Assembly (NCBI RefSeq): GCF_900112695.1
Contig: NZ_FOMT01000001.1
Coordinates: forward strand, 930,001 to 994,000
Length of the DNA: 64,000 bases
Direction of reading: 5' to 3'
DNA from: Paenibacillus catalpae
GTDB lineage: Bacteria; Bacillota; Bacilli; Paenibacillales; Paenibacillaceae
Shown piece by piece: positions 16,910-24,314 of this stretch. The translations under genes were made by a program, and so were the position numbers. The notes beneath the pieces were generated by a model that searched no databases, was not told the origin of the DNA, and was given only the letters and a program-made list of their open reading frames with translations. Numbering within the stretch: the first letter of the stretch is position 1; each line of letters starts with the position of its first letter.

Positions 16910-18226
16910 CTAGACGAGCAACAGCTCCTTTAACCGGTTTCTGATTTTTTGTCCGATAACGGCAGGTGAGAATTCATTATGAATCGTGCGCATGCCGTTG
17001 GCCGCAATCGACTCTCGCCACGGTTTGTCGGAGACAAGACGCTGCATATAATCCGCTGCATGGCGGACATTAGGCTCCGCCCAAATCTGATGGCTCTTGT
17101 AAGGCCCCCAATCCTGCCCGATGTTAACAAGCTGGAAGGATACCGGACAGGAGTTTGATGCATCCATAAACTCCGTATTGCCGGACCAGTTGGTTGCTAT
17201 AACCGGTTTGCCTAAGTACATGGCTTCCGCCAATCCCAGACCAAAGCCTTCGGCGCGGTGAAGGGAGACGTAGCTGTCCGTACACTGCAATAAGGCGTTG
17301 ACCTCAGACCTTGATAACACTTTTTCGATTAAATACATATTACTCCGCTCAGCAATCATTCGCTTCAGCTCGGCAAGCTCGGTTGGCCGGAAATCAGCAT
17401 TATTCACCTTGAGTACAAGACCGACCCGAGAATCATTCTTATCGAAGGCCAGCTTGAAGGCTTCAATGACGGCACCCGGATTTTTGCGGAGAGTAGAGCT
17501 CTGCACATCATACATCATCAGAAACAGAAACCGGTTATCCGGCAGGCCAAACGAGGAACGGTTCACATGTGGAGCTACCTGTACCTGGATGCAGTGGGGG
17601 ATCGTAGTAACGGGAACGGAAGACCGCTTGGATACGGAAGCTGCGACAAATTTGCTGCATACCCACACTTCATTGACATGGTTAAAGCCATCCACATGCT
17701 CCTCCGGAAACTCCGGCAGCTCCCAGTGCCAATAACCGATATTATACCGGCTGTTGAACAGCTCATCGCCGAAATACTCGCGGGCAGGACGCATAAAGTC
17801 AGCGTTCATATGAAATATATTTGTATTGTACCTGGCCTTCTCCAACACTTTGTGCGACCAGCTGTAGTCCGACATTCTGGAGGCGACGGCCAGCGGGAAG
17901 TTGATGAGGCCAAATGGAATGGTAGCCGTATCGATCGCTTTAGCCGCAAGACGCGAGGATTCCCCGATTCCCATCTCGGCATGAATGAATCCGATGATAT
18001 TAACGCCAGGTTCACGAAGGGTGTTGTCGTCAGTATGCGGAGCCTGTTCAATTGTTACGGTCTGGTTGGTTCGGCGCTTAATCCCTGGGCGGCGATGCTT
18101 CTTTCTGGAGTGCCGTTTCGCGGCGCGTCTGCCGAGTGATCTGGAACGGCTGCTTGATTTGCGTTTTCTCGATTTCAATTTGCTTGACCGTTTCGGCCTT
18201 TTACTCGTCTTGTGTCGTCTTTTCAC
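16910..18226 (-). CDS. Glycosyltransferase family 4 protein with polybasic N-terminal tail
   Basis: The 438-residue protein begins with about 28 Lys/Arg in its first 52 residues, mixed with Ser (KRSSKLKSRKRKSSSRSRS), and contains LGRRAAK, shared with the tail of the protein at 11048. The rest is GT-B: NIIGFIHAEMGIGESSRLAAKAI near residue 75, then VSLHRAEGFGLGLAEAMYLGKPVIATNWSG written in two parts as the donor-site E-x7-E block. The GTG start at 18226 lies about ten bases from AGAGGA. It is transcribed alone, converging on rmd and divergent from the thiamine operon. Nucleotide-sugar preference cannot be read from sequence. Confidence 0.85.
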   Translation of the reverse strand: MKRRHKTSKRPKRSSKLKSRKRKSSSRSRSLGRRAAKRHSRKKHRRPGIKRRTNQTVTIEQAPHTDDNTLREPGVNIIGFIHAEMGIGESSRLAAKAIDTATIPFGLINFPLAVASRMSDYSWSHKVLEKARYNTNIFHMNADFMRPAREYFGDELFNSRYNIGYWHWELPEFPEEHVDGFNHVNEVWVCSKFVAASVSKRSSVPVTTIPHCIQVQVAPHVNRSSFGLPDNRFLFLMMYDVQSSTLRKNPGAVIEAFKLAFDKNDSRVGLVLKVNNADFRPTELAELKRMIAERSNMYLIEKVLSRSEVNALLQCTDSYVSLHRAEGFGLGLAEAMYLGKPVIATNWSGNTEFMDASNSCPVSFQLVNIGQDWGPYKSHQIWAEPNVRHAADYMQRLVSDKPWRESIAANGMRTIHNEFSPAVIGQKIRNRLKELLLV

Positions 18227-18372
18227 CCCGGTTCAATCCTCTCGATATTAGCGGATATGCACTCGACTATATACTATTCATGCCAATCACATGGTTATAA
18301 GGACAACAACCTAGCAGCCGTAAAAACGGCGTATGTCTAAAAAACGAAGCTGGCTTTTTCGGGCAGAAAGGG
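18227..18372. other. Intergenic region between the glycosyltransferase and the TPP operon
   Basis: It carries the upstream region of the minus-strand glycosyltransferase gene. No exact sigmaK box was found there; CATATCCGCTA on the minus strand is one base too long. It also holds a short inverted repeat (CAGCCGTAAAAACGGC, about 18314-18330). No gene is seen. Confidence 0.4.
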
Positions 18373-18378
18373 TATAAT
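18373..18378 (+). promoter_or_regulatory. -10 box of the thiamine transport operon
   Basis: TATAAT stands about 25 bases before the TPP riboswitch. The -35 region 17 bases upstream is poor (about three of six positions). Confidence 0.5.
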
Positions 18379-18399
18379 GGGGGTTATTGACGTAAGTGA

Positions 18400-18497
18400 A
18401 TAGCACCGGGGAGCTGGTTGAGGCTAGCTGAGAGGGAATTCCGAAGAAAATTCCGACCCTTATACCTGATCTGGATAATGCCAGCGTAGGAATGGTT
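18400..18497 (+). promoter_or_regulatory. TPP riboswitch (THI box)
   Basis: The conserved core of the thiamine pyrophosphate aptamer is plain: GGCTAGCTGAGAGGG (18422-18436), GACCCTTATACCTGATCTGG (18455-18474) and GATAATGCCAGCG (18474-18486). CTGAGA is the pyrimidine-sensing loop and the later block the pyrophosphate-sensing helix. A terminator follows at 18564, so TPP binding should stop transcription before the first gene. Confidence 0.95.
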
Positions 18498-18563
18498 ATA
18501 CAGGTGTGTCTCCTGTTGGAACAGGATAATGACAGACCTGTACGAAATGCTGACGAAATGTAT

Positions 18564-18594
18564 GGTCCTCCGGATTCGGGGGGCCTTTTTTATT
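18564..18594 (+). terminator. Riboswitch-controlled terminator
   Basis: GGTCCTCCG pairs with CGGGGGGCC (two G-T pairs) and a T6 run follows. It lies between the TPP aptamer and the first gene, the normal place for the expression platform. Confidence 0.8.
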
Positions 18595-18656
18595 TTCAGA
18601 AGGTGGTCCGGCAGTAATAGCAAACGTCATAGTCGAGTAGAGAGAGGGAGAGACAG

Positions 18657-19697
18657 ATGGGAATGGGTAAAAAAAAAGGATTCGCAGCGCTTGCAGCCAT
18701 GCTGGCCGTCGTTATGCTGCTTGCCGCATGCGTTTCGAACAACAACAAGAATGCGGGGAATGAGGCAACTGACAATGGCGCGAATGCGGATCAGCCGCTG
18801 ACCAAGGTGAAGGTGGTGCTGGACTGGACGCCAAATACGAATCATACCGGTCTATATGTGGCAAGAGACAAAGGTTATTTCAAGGAACAAGGCCTTGACG
18901 TCGAGATCATTCAGCCGGGTCAGGACGGCGCGGATAAAATGGTGGCATCCGGCGGGGCGGAATTTGGAGTAGGGTATCAGGAATCGCTCACCATGGCACG
19001 GATTGCCGGCTTACCGCTCGTATCGATAGCAGCTGTCATCCAGCACAATACATCAGGCTTTGCATCTCCTGCTGCCAAAGGAATTGATTCGCCGAAGAAG
19101 TTTGAAGGCAAAACGTACGGCGGCTGGGGAGCTCCGGTAGAAGAAGCGGTTATCGGATCGCTGATGCAGGAAGAGAAGGCGGATGTATCCAAGGTGAAAA
19201 TGCTCAGCATTGGCGATACGGATTTCTTCACAGCGGTGAAACGAGATATCGATTTTGCCTGGATCTACTACGCCTGGACAGGCGTTGAAGCTGAACTGCG
19301 CGGCGAGAAGCTGAATATGGTTTATTTGACCGATTACAGTGACAAGCTGGATTACTATACGCCGCTGCTGGAGACAAGCGAGAAGTTGATCGCAGAGAAG
19401 CCGGAGCTTGTGAAGGCGTTTGTGGCTGGTGCGGCTAAAGGCTATCAATATGCGATTGACCATCCGGAGGACGCGGCCGAGGTGCTGATTAAGGCAGAGC
19501 CGGATCTGAATGCAGACCTGGTGCGGGCAAGCCAGAAATGGCTTAGTCCGAAATATACGGACGATGCTTCGCAATGGGGAATGCAGAAGAAGGAAGTTTG
19601 GGTGAATTATTCCGAGTGGATGTTAAACCACAAGCTGCTGGAGAAAGAACTGGACGCGGATAAAGCGTTCACGAATGATTTTCTGCCGAAAGCTTAA
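18657..19697 (+). CDS. Thiamine-precursor ABC transporter substrate-binding lipoprotein (ThiY/NMT1-like)
   Basis: The 346-residue protein has a lipoprotein signal ending LLAAC (Cys25). The mature part is of NMT1/THI5 type: VVLDWTPNTNHTGLYVARDKGYF, EFGVGYQESLTMARIAGLPL, then YGGWGAPVEEAVIG. Such proteins bind the HMP moiety or its formylamino precursor. The TPP riboswitch and the following permease and ATPase place it as the outer component of a ThiXYZ-type importer. ATG 18657 follows GGGAGAGACAG; a second ATG six bases on is possible. Confidence 0.88.
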   Translation: MGMGKKKGFAALAAMLAVVMLLAACVSNNNKNAGNEATDNGANADQPLTKVKVVLDWTPNTNHTGLYVARDKGYFKEQGLDVEIIQPGQDGADKMVASGGAEFGVGYQESLTMARIAGLPLVSIAAVIQHNTSGFASPAAKGIDSPKKFEGKTYGGWGAPVEEAVIGSLMQEEKADVSKVKMLSIGDTDFFTAVKRDIDFAWIYYAWTGVEAELRGEKLNMVYLTDYSDKLDYYTPLLETSEKLIAEKPELVKAFVAGAAKGYQYAIDHPEDAAEVLIKAEPDLNADLVRASQKWLSPKYTDDASQWGMQKKEVWVNYSEWMLNHKLLEKELDADKAFTNDFLPKA

Positions 19698-19750
19698 GTT
19701 CTTATTATGGGAAAGCAGGAAGAGAATCGTAAATAGAGGAGCTAACGATT

Positions 19751-20053
19751 ATGGCTAACGCGCTTGTAAGTATTCAAATCTTACCGACAACCCCTAACGG
19801 AGAAAGTGTTATTCCGTATGTAGACCGTGCAATCGAGATCATTAAGGCGTCAGGTGTTCCTTACCGCGTAGCTCCGCTGGAGACGACGATGGAAGGCGAG
19901 CTGCCTCAGCTGTTTCAGATTGTTCAGACGATGAATGAAGCGATGACCGAGATGGGCTGCCCGTCCGTCATTTCGCAGGTGAAGGTGTATTTCAATCCGG
20001 CTAACGGTGCTTCTATGGGCCGATTGTTGGAGAAGTATCCGGATGGGCAATAA
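19751..20053 (+). CDS. Thiamine-binding protein, MTH1187/YkoF-like
   Basis: The 100-residue protein is one ferredoxin-like domain of the MTH1187/YkoF group (formerly DUF77): VSIQILPTTPNG, then YRVAPLETTMEGE and a late helix. YkoF binds thiamine; single-domain relatives are found with ThiXYZ transporters. It is cytosolic, with no signal. It lies in the TPP-controlled operon, overlapping the permease gene by 11 bases. It may hold or sense the imported pyrimidine or thiamine; this is inferred from context. Confidence 0.8.
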   Translation: MANALVSIQILPTTPNGESVIPYVDRAIEIIKASGVPYRVAPLETTMEGELPQLFQIVQTMNEAMTEMGCPSVISQVKVYFNPANGASMGRLLEKYPDGQ

Positions 20054-20819
20054 AGGATGGTATAACGCGGTCTGGCCTTCTCTGCTGCTCGTTATCCTTC
20101 TGCTTGTTGTATGGCAGCTGTCGGTTGACGGCGGTCTTGTGCCTGAATGGCAGCTGCCTTCGCCAACAACCATTGTTTATGAAATGTTCAAGGTGTGGCC
20201 GCGTTTGATGGATAATGCCTCGGCAACGATTAACCTGGCCCTTATCGGATATGGCGGCGGTGCCTTTGCGGGCTTTATGCTTGCGGCTGTTCTTCATCTC
20301 ATTCCAATCGTCCGGAAGGCGGTCTATCCGCTGCTTGTGGTGTCGCAGAACGTGCCGGTCATTGCCATCGGTCCAATCCTTACCATTTGGCTCGGATACG
20401 GGGTTCTGCCCAAGGTGATTCTGGTCTGGATCGTATGCTTCTTCCCGGTGTCCGTTGCGATGCTGAACGGCTTTAAGGATACGGACCCGACCCTTCGTAA
20501 TTATATGCAGATGATTGGAGCGGGCAATTGGCAGCTGTTTATGCGGCTGGAACTTCCAAATGCCGTTACGCATTTATTTTCCGGACTCAAAATCGCTGCT
20601 TCTTATTCCGTACTTAGCGCCGTTGTCGCCGAATGGCTTGGCGCGGATAAAGGTTTGGGCCATTATATGATCCTGTCCTCCAAAGGTTACGAGCCGGCAA
20701 GAGTGTTTGCCGCTGTATTCCTGATTGTGCTGCTCAGCCTTGCTTTATTCGGCCTGGTAGCCGTTATTGAAAGATTCGTTATCCGGTGGCGGCCGATGAA
20801 GGGAGCAGGAAGGGCATGA
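20043..20819 (+). CDS. ABC transporter permease of the thiamine-precursor importer (ThiX-like)
   Basis: The 258-residue membrane protein has about six hydrophobic helices, beginning SLLLVILLLVVWQL. The binding-protein-dependent permease loop follows DPTLRNYMQMIGAGNWQLFMRLELPNA in two parts (about residues 153-180), the EAA-type ATPase contact. It belongs to the SsuC/TauC/ThiX family. ATG 20043 is chosen, with GGAG ten bases upstream inside the preceding gene; a GTG at 20007 would add 12 uncharacteristic residues. It overlaps both neighbours. Confidence 0.85.
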   Translation: MGNKGWYNAVWPSLLLVILLLVVWQLSVDGGLVPEWQLPSPTTIVYEMFKVWPRLMDNASATINLALIGYGGGAFAGFMLAAVLHLIPIVRKAVYPLLVVSQNVPVIAIGPILTIWLGYGVLPKVILVWIVCFFPVSVAMLNGFKDTDPTLRNYMQMIGAGNWQLFMRLELPNAVTHLFSGLKIAASYSVLSAVVAEWLGADKGLGHYMILSSKGYEPARVFAAVFLIVLLSLALFGLVAVIERFVIRWRPMKGAGRA

Positions 20820-21565
20820 CAACTCCGGCACTAGAGCTGAAAGGGATTCATAAAGAGTTTGATTCCGGCAGGAAAAAGGTTCTGAACGGTTTGTCGCTGT
20901 CCGTAGCGGAGAGCGAATTCGTTTCGATTATTGGCCCCTCCGGCAGCGGTAAAACAACGTTGTTCCAGCTGATTGGCGGTCTAGAGAAACCAACAGCCGG
21001 CGAGGTGTGGATTGGCGGAAAGCATACAACAGGCAGCCGCGGGCATATCTCGTATATGCCGCAGCAGGCATCCCTCATGCCTTGGCGCTCCGTATCCGCC
21101 AATATTGAGCTTGCGCTCGAGATTGCCGGCATAGAGCGGAAGGATGCAGGACGTCAGGCGCGGGAATGGCTTGATCGTATTGGTCTGCTGGAGTACGCCG
21201 ACTCCTATCCCCATGTTCTTTCCGGCGGGATGCAGCAGCGGGTATCCTTTCTCCGCGCGTTGCTGTCTCCTCAACCGTTAATGCTTCTCGATGAACCGTT
21301 TGGTGCGCTTGATGCGTTAACCAGACAACAAATGCAGCAGTGGCTGATGGCCATATGGGAGCAGAACCGAAGATCGGTTCTTCTGGTGACGCATAGTATT
21401 GAGGAAGCTTTATTGCTGTCTGACCGCATTATCGTCCTGTCTTCTGCGCCAGCCGTCATTCTGGAGGAGATACCGGTGCCTTTCGCGAGACCCCGTTCCC
21501 CGCAATTATGGCGGGAACCGTTGTTTAATGAGCTGAAGCAACACATTCACGATCTGCTTCATTAA
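20816..21565 (+). CDS. ABC transporter ATPase of the thiamine-precursor importer (ThiZ-like)
   Basis: The 249-residue ATPase has Walker A GPSGSGKTT (40-48), signature LSGGMQQR, Walker B LMLLDEPFGALD and the switch His in VTHSIEEAL. It is of the SsuB/TauB/ThiZ type. Its ATG overlaps the permease stop (ATGA at 20816-20819), so equal dosage is likely. It powers import by the binding protein at 18657 and the permease at 20043. Confidence 0.88.
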   Translation: MTTPALELKGIHKEFDSGRKKVLNGLSLSVAESEFVSIIGPSGSGKTTLFQLIGGLEKPTAGEVWIGGKHTTGSRGHISYMPQQASLMPWRSVSANIELALEIAGIERKDAGRQAREWLDRIGLLEYADSYPHVLSGGMQQRVSFLRALLSPQPLMLLDEPFGALDALTRQQMQQWLMAIWEQNRRSVLLVTHSIEEALLLSDRIIVLSSAPAVILEEIPVPFARPRSPQLWREPLFNELKQHIHDLLH

Positions 21566-21583
21566 GCGGAAGGAAGGTATACC

Positions 21584-22387
21584 ATGCTAGAGTCCTATAA
21601 GGCAATTGATGCCCATATTCATGTGGATTCCTACGAGGAAGCGGATAGACAAGCTTTGCTTGAACATGCCTTCGAAGCTGGTATTCAAGCCGTAGTGGCA
21701 GTCTCGATGCATATGGAATCCTGCAAGAAAAATGAAGAGTTTGCAAGACAATTCCCTGGCCGTGTTTTTCCTGCTTATGGCTTCCATCCGGAGCAGCCGA
21801 TTCTATCGGAAGAGGATCAAATCCGGCTGTTTGAATGGATCCGGGCAAAGCATGCGAGTGGAGAGCGATTCGCAATCGGTGAAGTAGGCCTTCCTTATTA
21901 TTCGCGGACTTCCGCGGAAGAGGAAGGACTGTCATTTGACGAAGCACCGTATCTCGCTTTGCTTGATCGGTTTGGCGCTCTTGCTGCCGAGCTTGACCGT
22001 CCAATTATTCTACATGCTGTTTATGAGGATGCGGCGAAAGCGTGCGATATCATGGAACGGTATCAGGTAAAGAAAGTGCATTTCCACTGGTTCAAGGGAG
22101 ATGAAGCGACGATCGAGCGGATGATCCGACTGGGCTGCATGATTTCTGTTACACCGGATGTTGCCTATGAGAAGGAGATCAGATCGCTGGTTGAGCTTTA
22201 TCCTTTGGAACAGATGATGGTGGAGACAGATGGGCCTTGGCCTTTTGAAGGACCTTACGAGGGCCGGATGACGGTACCGGCAATGGTTCTTGATGTTTGT
22301 GCCCAAATCGCGGCGATCAAACAGCTTCCCGAGCAGGAAGTGAGGGAGCAGCTGCTTCAAAATACCCGTGCATTTTATAAGCTTTAA
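21584..22387 (+). CDS. TatD-family metal-dependent hydrolase in the thiamine operon
   Basis: The 267-residue TIM-barrel protein has metal ligands AHIHVD near the start (10-15), GEVGLPYY, ILHAVYED, HFHWFKGD and the late VETDGPWPF Asp. TatD proteins are often DNases, but this branch may act on other phosphate or amide substrates. It follows the ATPase by 18 bases and precedes the operon terminator, so it is under the TPP riboswitch. A role in processing an imported thiamine fragment is possible but unsupported beyond location. Confidence 0.8.
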   Translation: MLESYKAIDAHIHVDSYEEADRQALLEHAFEAGIQAVVAVSMHMESCKKNEEFARQFPGRVFPAYGFHPEQPILSEEDQIRLFEWIRAKHASGERFAIGEVGLPYYSRTSAEEEGLSFDEAPYLALLDRFGALAAELDRPIILHAVYEDAAKACDIMERYQVKKVHFHWFKGDEATIERMIRLGCMISVTPDVAYEKEIRSLVELYPLEQMMVETDGPWPFEGPYEGRMTVPAMVLDVCAQIAAIKQLPEQEVREQLLQNTRAFYKL

Positions 22388-22395
22388 AGAAGGTT

Positions 22396-22437
22396 ACTCC
22401 GTTAGGCTCCGTGGTGGGCATAACGGAGTTTTTTTGT
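22396..22437 (+). terminator. Terminator of the thiamine operon
   Basis: ACTCCGTTA pairs with TAACGGAGT and T7 follows. Confidence 0.85.
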
Positions 22438-22458
22438 TTGGCTGCGGCAGTAACCGTT

Positions 22459-22486
22459 ACGATGCGGATCGAGATTCCATAGACTG
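22459..22486 (+). promoter_or_regulatory. SigmaK-like promoter before the glucosaminidase gene
   Basis: AC (22459-22460), 17 bases, then CATAGACTG (22478-22486): one mismatch from AC-N16/17-CATANNNTA. It lies about 45 bases before the proposed start. Weak alone, but it agrees with an enzyme that has no signal peptide. Confidence 0.35.
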
Positions 22487-22530
22487 GAGGAGCTCGTTTC
22501 ATCATTTAACAAGGTAAGGAGGAGGTTATC

Positions 22531-23316
22531 ATAGCAACATTAACAAGATCGCAATTTATCGCAGCACTTGTCCCGACCGTGCAGCAGGTCAGACGTGAAG
22601 GTTCATCCTTATTACCTTCCGTGCGTCTGGCGCAATGTATCCTGGAGACAGGCGGAGTTATTCATCCTTGGTACAATCTTGGCGGTATTAAGGTCGGGGG
22701 AGGGACTCCCAATCCGTATTGGCATGGGGAAGCCGTGGTGAGGGGAACGTGGGAGGTTGTTGACGGCACGCAGGTGAGTATGAATTCGGCTTTCCGAGTT
22801 TATAATAGCGTTTATCATTTTATGAAGGATCAGGATCTGCTGTTCGCAACCAACCGCTACATCCGTGTACGAGCTGCTATAACACCGGAGCAGCAGGCCA
22901 ATATGCTGTATGTTAGCGGTTATGCGACCGACCCGGCTTATCCCAATAAGTTGATCACGCTGATTAACCAGTACATGCTGAAGCAATACGATCACGCATT
23001 TGCTTCCTCGCCGGCTACTTCGATGTTCAGAACCTCACAGATGGTTCCCATTCTGGTGGACGGTCTTGTTGCTTCCGTCGGGCATTACGACGCAGGGACA
23101 ACCTGGGTGGCTGCCAGGGCGCTGGGAGAATCCTTAGGCGCTGTTATTGGCTGGACAGGAGGCAAGGTCACTGTCAACGGCCAGGCCCTTGATTCTCGCC
23201 TGGATATATCAACCGGTTATGTAGCTGTGCGAGATTTAGCGGCGGCACTAAACCGAAAGGCGGTGTGGGAGCAGGCAACCCAGACCGTCACCCTGGCAGC
23301 GGCAGATCTCCCTTGA
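22531..23316 (+). CDS. Glucosaminidase-domain protein with copper-amine-oxidase-like domain; apparent AUA start
   Basis: The N-terminal 150 residues resemble the glucosaminidase (N-acetylglucosaminidase/muramidase) domain: SVRLAQCILETG with the presumed catalytic Glu, WYNLGGIKV, then YPNKLITLINQY. The C-terminal 90 resemble the copper amine oxidase N-terminal-like wall-binding domain: TWVAARALGESLGA and GYVAVRDLAAALNR. There is no signal peptide. The reading frame fits the domain from ATAGCAACA at 22531, five bases after AAGGAGGAGG; the first usual start, GTG at 22579, has no ribosome binding site and would cut the domain. AUA initiation or an ATG-to-ATA mutation are both possible. A role in spore or mother-cell wall breakdown is inferred. 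Confidence 0.75.
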   Translation: MATLTRSQFIAALVPTVQQVRREGSSLLPSVRLAQCILETGGVIHPWYNLGGIKVGGGTPNPYWHGEAVVRGTWEVVDGTQVSMNSAFRVYNSVYHFMKDQDLLFATNRYIRVRAAITPEQQANMLYVSGYATDPAYPNKLITLINQYMLKQYDHAFASSPATSMFRTSQMVPILVDGLVASVGHYDAGTTWVAARALGESLGAVIGWTGGKVTVNGQALDSRLDISTGYVAVRDLAAALNRKAVWEQATQTVTLAAADLP

Positions 23317-23338
23317 AAGGGATCTGCCGCTTTTTTTC
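23298..23338. terminator. Terminator after the glucosaminidase gene
   Basis: GCGGCAGATC(T)CCCTT pairs with AAGGGATCTGCCGC, then T7. The stem overlaps the end of the coding region and faces the converging L,D-transpeptidase gene. Confidence 0.85.
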
Positions 23339-23677
23339 TCAAGAGCGGATGGTCACTCTGGTTCCAACAGGAACGAAATCCGACAAGGCGAGCACATCCT
23401 CGTTGTACATCCGGATACAGCCGAGAGATACCATTCCCCCGATGGAGGCAGGATTATTGGTGCCGTGAATACCGTAATGCGGCTTGGAAAGCCCCATCCA
23501 TAACACGCCAAACGGACCGCCCGGATTCTCCTGTTTATTAATGATCTTGTACTCGCCGGTTGGTGTTTGGGTAAGGATTCTGCCAATGCCAACAGGGTAA
23601 GAATGCACAACAATGTTGCCATCCAGCAGATGCAGCATTCGGTCCGACAAATCTACGATGATGCGGTATACGGCCAT
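23339..23677 (-). CDS. L,D-transpeptidase (YkuD domain)
   Basis: The 112-residue protein is just a YkuD catalytic domain: YRIIVDLSDRMLHLLDG at the start, the conserved HGTNNPASIGG (His71) and SLGCIRM with nucleophile Cys87. Such enzymes form 3-3 peptidoglycan cross-links. There is no signal peptide or LysM domain, unlike B. subtilis YkuD, so it would stay inside unless exported otherwise; several spore-associated YkuD proteins are like this. ATG 23677 follows GAGGTG. Confidence 0.88.
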   Translation of the reverse strand: MAVYRIIVDLSDRMLHLLDGNIVVHSYPVGIGRILTQTPTGEYKIINKQENPGGPFGVLWMGLSKPHYGIHGTNNPASIGGMVSLGCIRMYNEDVLALSDFVPVGTRVTIRS

Positions 23678-23762
23678 GTTGCATTCACCTCTTGGTTCAT
23701 TTTTTGCTTATGCCATGATATTTGTTGATCTGCCGCGAGGTTACAATTGTTTAGTGGGCATG

Positions 23763-23790
23763 AAAAAAGCGCTCCCTAAGGAACGCTTGT
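23763..23790 (-). terminator. Terminator after the membrane protein gene
   Basis: On the minus strand AGCGTTCC pairs with GGAGCGCT (one G-T pair) around TTAG, followed by T6. Confidence 0.75.
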
Positions 23791-24314
23791 CAGGATAAGA
23801 GTGCTTTCTCGTCGCTCTTGCGGAGAATAAAGGAATAGTAGCCGATGTAATAAGCTACCAGGAGGAAGAAAGTGGCCGCAGTAAGCGGATCATTCGTATA
23901 TTGCTGCATCTGGGCTGTCTCGTTGTTCAGAGCCACTGCAGCGGTTCCGCCGTTGCCAAACATCTCAATGACACGGAAGGCGATTCTGCCAATAAACAGA
24001 AGAACGACAAGCGTCTCAATGCCGATATGCGTCCGGTAAAATAACGTATCGTCACGATGCTCGAATCGGCTGTGCTTAATCGCATAATAAGCAATGACTG
24101 CTCCGCAGGCGATGCCTAATGCATCGGAGACGTAAATCGCAGGGTGGGGAAAACCGGTAACCAGCAGCAGGATGCCAATCACACTAAAGATGCCGATCCG
24201 CATTTTCAGCCTGCCTGGTCTGAATGGCTGAAAGCCGACTGACCTTTTTAAACGCCGGTAGACGACAAACAGGATAACGAGCAGGGGAATTATATAGCTG
24301 CTGATCTGCTCCAT
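23790..24314 (-). CDS. Integral membrane protein, CcdC/DUF1453-like
   Basis: The 174-residue protein has about five hydrophobic helices (near residues 5-20, 40-56, 62-80, 95-115 and 145-165). The middle segment, with FRPGRLKMRIGIF then AIYVSDALGIACGAVIAYYA, resembles CcdC-like DUF1453 proteins, whose function is unknown. I am not certain of the family. ATG 24314 lies 12 bases after AAGGAGG; an in-frame TTG at 24341 overlaps that site and is less likely. Confidence 0.6.
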   Translation of the reverse strand: MEQISSYIIPLLVILFVVYRRLKRSVGFQPFRPGRLKMRIGIFSVIGILLLVTGFPHPAIYVSDALGIACGAVIAYYAIKHSRFEHRDDTLFYRTHIGIETLVVLLFIGRIAFRVIEMFGNGGTAAVALNNETAQMQQYTNDPLTAATFFLLVAYYIGYYSFILRKSDEKALLS

